Shown: positions 7,303 to 9,086 of the stretch, piece after piece | Layout of the letters: every line of letters starts with the position of its first letter | Position numbering within the stretch: position 1 is the first letter of the stretch | Assembly: GCA_019509895.1 (NCBI GenBank) | Contig: JAEKLK010000230.1 | Coordinates: forward strand, 1-9,086 | DNA: 9,086 nucleotides | Reading direction: 5' to 3' | DNA from: Betaproteobacteria bacterium | Lineage (GTDB): Bacteria; Pseudomonadota; Gammaproteobacteria; Burkholderiales; SG8-39 | Notes under the pieces: generated by a model | What the model saw: the letters and a program-made list of their open reading frames with translations, nothing else | What the model was told of the DNA's origin: nothing | Database searches by the model: none | Program-made: the position numbers and the translations under genes

Positions 7303-8492
7303 CGGTAGAGCTCGCTGTAGGGCAGGAATTGCACCGTGTCGCCTTTGCGGATCGCGCGCTCGGCGGGATTGTCGATCAGGCCATCGGCCCACGCCGTCGA
7401 GGTGAGCACCGCCGAATCCTGCGTCGAATAGAGATCCAGTCCACCGTTCCTGTTCCGCCGGGCGCGCAGAAATTCGCGTCGCGTGTCGGGCTCCGGCCAA
7501 TCGAAGTCCGCGCGCGCGGCGATGGCATGCGGCGCGATGTCCGCGATGCCCTGCGCCTTGAGGATGAACGGGCGCACGAAGATCAGGAACGTGACGAAGC
7601 TGGATACCGGATTGCCGGGCAGACCGATGAAGAATGCTTGGCCAATTTCTCCAAACGCGAGCGGGCGTCCGGGCTTCATGGCGATGCGCCACATCAGCAA
7701 TTGGCCTTCCGCTTCGACCGCGGGCTTTACATAATCGGCTTCGCCGACCGACACGCCGCCGGAGGTGACGACGACGTCGCATTCGGCGGCGGCGCGGCGC
7801 AGCACTTCGCGCGTGGCGTCCAGGCTGTCCGGCACGATGCCGTAGTCGTGCAGCTCGCAGCCGAACGTCTCGGCGAGTCCACGCAGCGTGAAGCGATTGG
7901 AGTTGTAGATCCTCCCGGGCGCGAGCGGCTCGCCGGGCATCACGAGCTCATCGCCCGTGAAGAAGAGCCCGAGGCGCAGGCGCCGGTAGACCGGCAGCGT
8001 GCGGATGCCGACGGAGGCGGCGAGGCCGGTGTCCTGCGGCGCAAGGCGCTTGCCGGCCGCGAGTATCTCCGCGCCTTTGGCTATGTCGCTCGCGACGCGG
8101 CGGATCCATTGCGCCGGCTGCGGCGGGCGGTTGAGCGTAAGGCGATCGCCCTCGACCGTGCAGTACTCCTGCATGACCACGGCGTCCGCGCCGGCGGGGA
8201 TCGGCGCGCCGGTGAAGATGCGCGCCGCGGTGCCCGGCGCGAGCGGCTCGCCGACCGAGCCGGCCATGATGCGCTGCGCGACCTTGAGCTTCGGCCCGTC
8301 TGCGACGCGCACGGCATAGCCGTCCATCGCACTGTTGTCGAGCGGCGGCACGTTCATGGTCGAGCGCTGCGCGCGCGCCAGCACGCGGCCGGTCGCTTCG
8401 AGCGCCGGTACTTCCTCCACGTCGGACACCGGCTGGGCGCGCGCGAGCATCTGGGCAAGCGCGTCGTCGACCGAGAGCAGCCCTTTGTTCAT
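7299..8492 (-). CDS. moeA: Molybdopterin molybdenumtransferase MoeA
   Basis: MoeA inserts molybdate into adenylylated molybdopterin to give active molybdenum cofactor. The 397-residue product is close to the usual length and shows the family motifs in order: VPPLDNSAMDGYA (48-60), TGAPIPAGADAVV (94-106), TGDELV (179-184), SGGVSVGEADYVK (244-256), KPGRPLAFG (273-281) and GLPGNPVSS (290-298), followed by the C-terminal beta-barrel domain. D57, D136 and D253 appear to correspond to the E. coli aspartates 59, 142 and 259. ATG at 8492 overlaps the mobB stop as ATGA, and its own stop overlaps the moaD GTG. The chain of overlaps implies one polycistronic message. Confidence 0.97.
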   Translation of the reverse strand: MNKGLLSVDDALAQMLARAQPVSDVEEVPALEATGRVLARAQRSTMNVPPLDNSAMDGYAVRVADGPKLKVAQRIMAGSVGEPLAPGTAARIFTGAPIPAGADAVVMQEYCTVEGDRLTLNRPPQPAQWIRRVASDIAKGAEILAAGKRLAPQDTGLAASVGIRTLPVYRRLRLGLFFTGDELVMPGEPLAPGRIYNSNRFTLRGLAETFGCELHDYGIVPDSLDATREVLRRAAAECDVVVTSGGVSVGEADYVKPAVEAEGQLLMWRIAMKPGRPLAFGEIGQAFFIGLPGNPVSSFVTFLIFVRPFILKAQGIADIAPHAIAARADFDWPEPDTRREFLRARRNRNGGLDLYSTQDSAVLTSTAWADGLIDNPAERAIRKGDTVQFLPYSELYR

Positions 8493-8983
8493 TGCAGCCG
8501 CAGGTGAGCGAGGACGAAGGAAGCGATGCTCGCGTCGTCATTGAGATCGAGGAGCGGCAGCGGCGTCTCGATGCGGGCATCGCTGGCGATGGCAACGATG
8601 TGCGGGTCGTTCGGGTGCAGGAGCGGCTCGCCGGTGACGCGGCGCCAGACCTCGAGCTTCGGAATGGGCGCGTGCTTGAAGCCCTCCACGATCACCAGGT
8701 CGCACGGCGAAAGGCGCGCGAGCTGCGCGTCGAACGGCGGCTCCGCCGCGCCGCGCAGCTCGTGCATGAGAACCCAGCGGCGCGAAGACGTCACCAGCAC
8801 TTCGGCCGCGCCGGCGTGCCGGTGCCGATAGGAATCCTTGCCCGGCTGGTCGACGTCGAAGGTGTGGTGCGCGTGCTTGATGAGCGAGACGCGCAGCCCG
8901 GCCCCGGCGAAGCGCGGGATCAGCTTCTCGATGAGGGTCGTTTTGCCACTGCCCGACCAGCCGGCGAAGCCGAAGACTCTCAT
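8489..8983 (-). CDS. mobB: Molybdopterin-guanine dinucleotide biosynthesis adaptor MobB
   Basis: MobB is a P-loop GTP-binding protein that assists MobA in attaching GMP to Moco, forming the MGD cofactor of DMSO-reductase-family enzymes. The 164-residue product has Walker A GWSGSGKTT (8-16), KHAHH (36-40), DQPGKDSYRHRHAGA (45-59) and the Walker-B-like DLVIVEGFK (95-103), all characteristic. It ends with a conserved short tail. ATG at 8983 overlaps the preceding gene's stop as ATGA. The true partner mobA is not seen in the window. Its presence suggests that the organism uses guanylated Moco. Confidence 0.95.
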   Translation of the reverse strand: MRVFGFAGWSGSGKTTLIEKLIPRFAGAGLRVSLIKHAHHTFDVDQPGKDSYRHRHAGAAEVLVTSSRRWVLMHELRGAAEPPFDAQLARLSPCDLVIVEGFKHAPIPKLEVWRRVTGEPLLHPNDPHIVAIASDARIETPLPLLDLNDDASIASFVLAHLRLQ

Positions 8984-9086
8984 CGCGCCACCCGGCGCAA
9001 CGCCGCCAGGTCCGGGGCCGCCACTCGCGCGGCGCTCTCCTCGAGCCGGCGATAACGCTTCAGGACGTCCTCGCCGAGCGCCGTGA
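8980..9086 (-). CDS. Unidentified gene, C-terminal 34 residues only (cut by window edge)
   Basis: Reading the minus strand from the window edge gives an open frame that ends at TGA 8982-8980, overlapping the mobB ATG as ATGA. The 34 complete residues visible are charged and helical (for example LKRYRRLEESAARVAA) and end in RRVAR. The overlap matches every other junction in this operon, so it is probably a real gene co-translated with mobB. I do not recognise the product. A Moco-related function is suggested only by position. Confidence 0.55.
   Translation of the reverse strand, partial: TALGEDVLKRYRRLEESAARVAAPDLAALRRVAR

Noticed and set aside
7329..8507. 392-codon plus-strand frame opposite moeA
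   Set aside because: It mirrors moeA codons on the other strand and contains no recognisable motif. MoeA on the minus strand is unambiguous.

Overview
The window is GC-rich bacterial DNA packed with protein genes. No rRNA, tRNA, CRISPR array, insertion sequence or phage gene was seen. Gene content (clpB with a textbook sigma-32 promoter and a moeA-moaD-moaE cluster) and the type of intergenic palindrome suggest a proteobacterium, most likely a betaproteobacterium. That placement is an inference from protein resemblance and remembered gene order.

Layout from left to right. (1) Bases 1-1413, minus: the first 471 codons of clpB, cut by the window edge, with a sigma-32 promoter at 1455-1482. (2) Bases 1499-4908, plus: an accessory FtsH-type membrane protease overlapped by 4 bases by a GT-C (ArnT/PMT-like) membrane glycosyltransferase. 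(3) Bases 4867-4944: a double palindrome of REPIN type. It sits on the convergent 3' ends of the next two transcription units and encodes the last residues of both flanking proteins. (4) Bases 4912-6539, minus: a HemK/PrmC-family methyltransferase followed, with a 4-base overlap, by a serine-acetyltransferase-like hexapeptide protein that lacks the usual catalytic histidine. (5) Bases 6611-9086, minus: a molybdenum-cofactor operon in the order unidentified gene (partial), mobB, moeA, moaD, moaE, every junction a 4-base ATGA or GTGA overlap.

The Moco genes work together. MoaD (sulfur carrier) and MoaE (catalytic subunit) form molybdopterin synthase, MoeA inserts molybdate, and MobB assists guanylation to the MGD form used by DMSO-reductase-family enzymes. 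ClpB and the FtsH-like protease both belong to protein quality control and are divergently arranged around an 85-base region.

The most interesting aspect is structural. In several betaproteobacteria, as I recall, moaE is followed directly by clpB on the same strand. Here the two keep that strand and order but are separated by about 5.2 kb holding two two-gene couplets: protease plus glycosyltransferase, and methyltransferase plus acyltransferase-like protein. These look like an accessory insertion. No function is established for the couplets, and no previously undescribed system can be claimed from sequence alone. There is no gene-free stretch longer than 85 bases.
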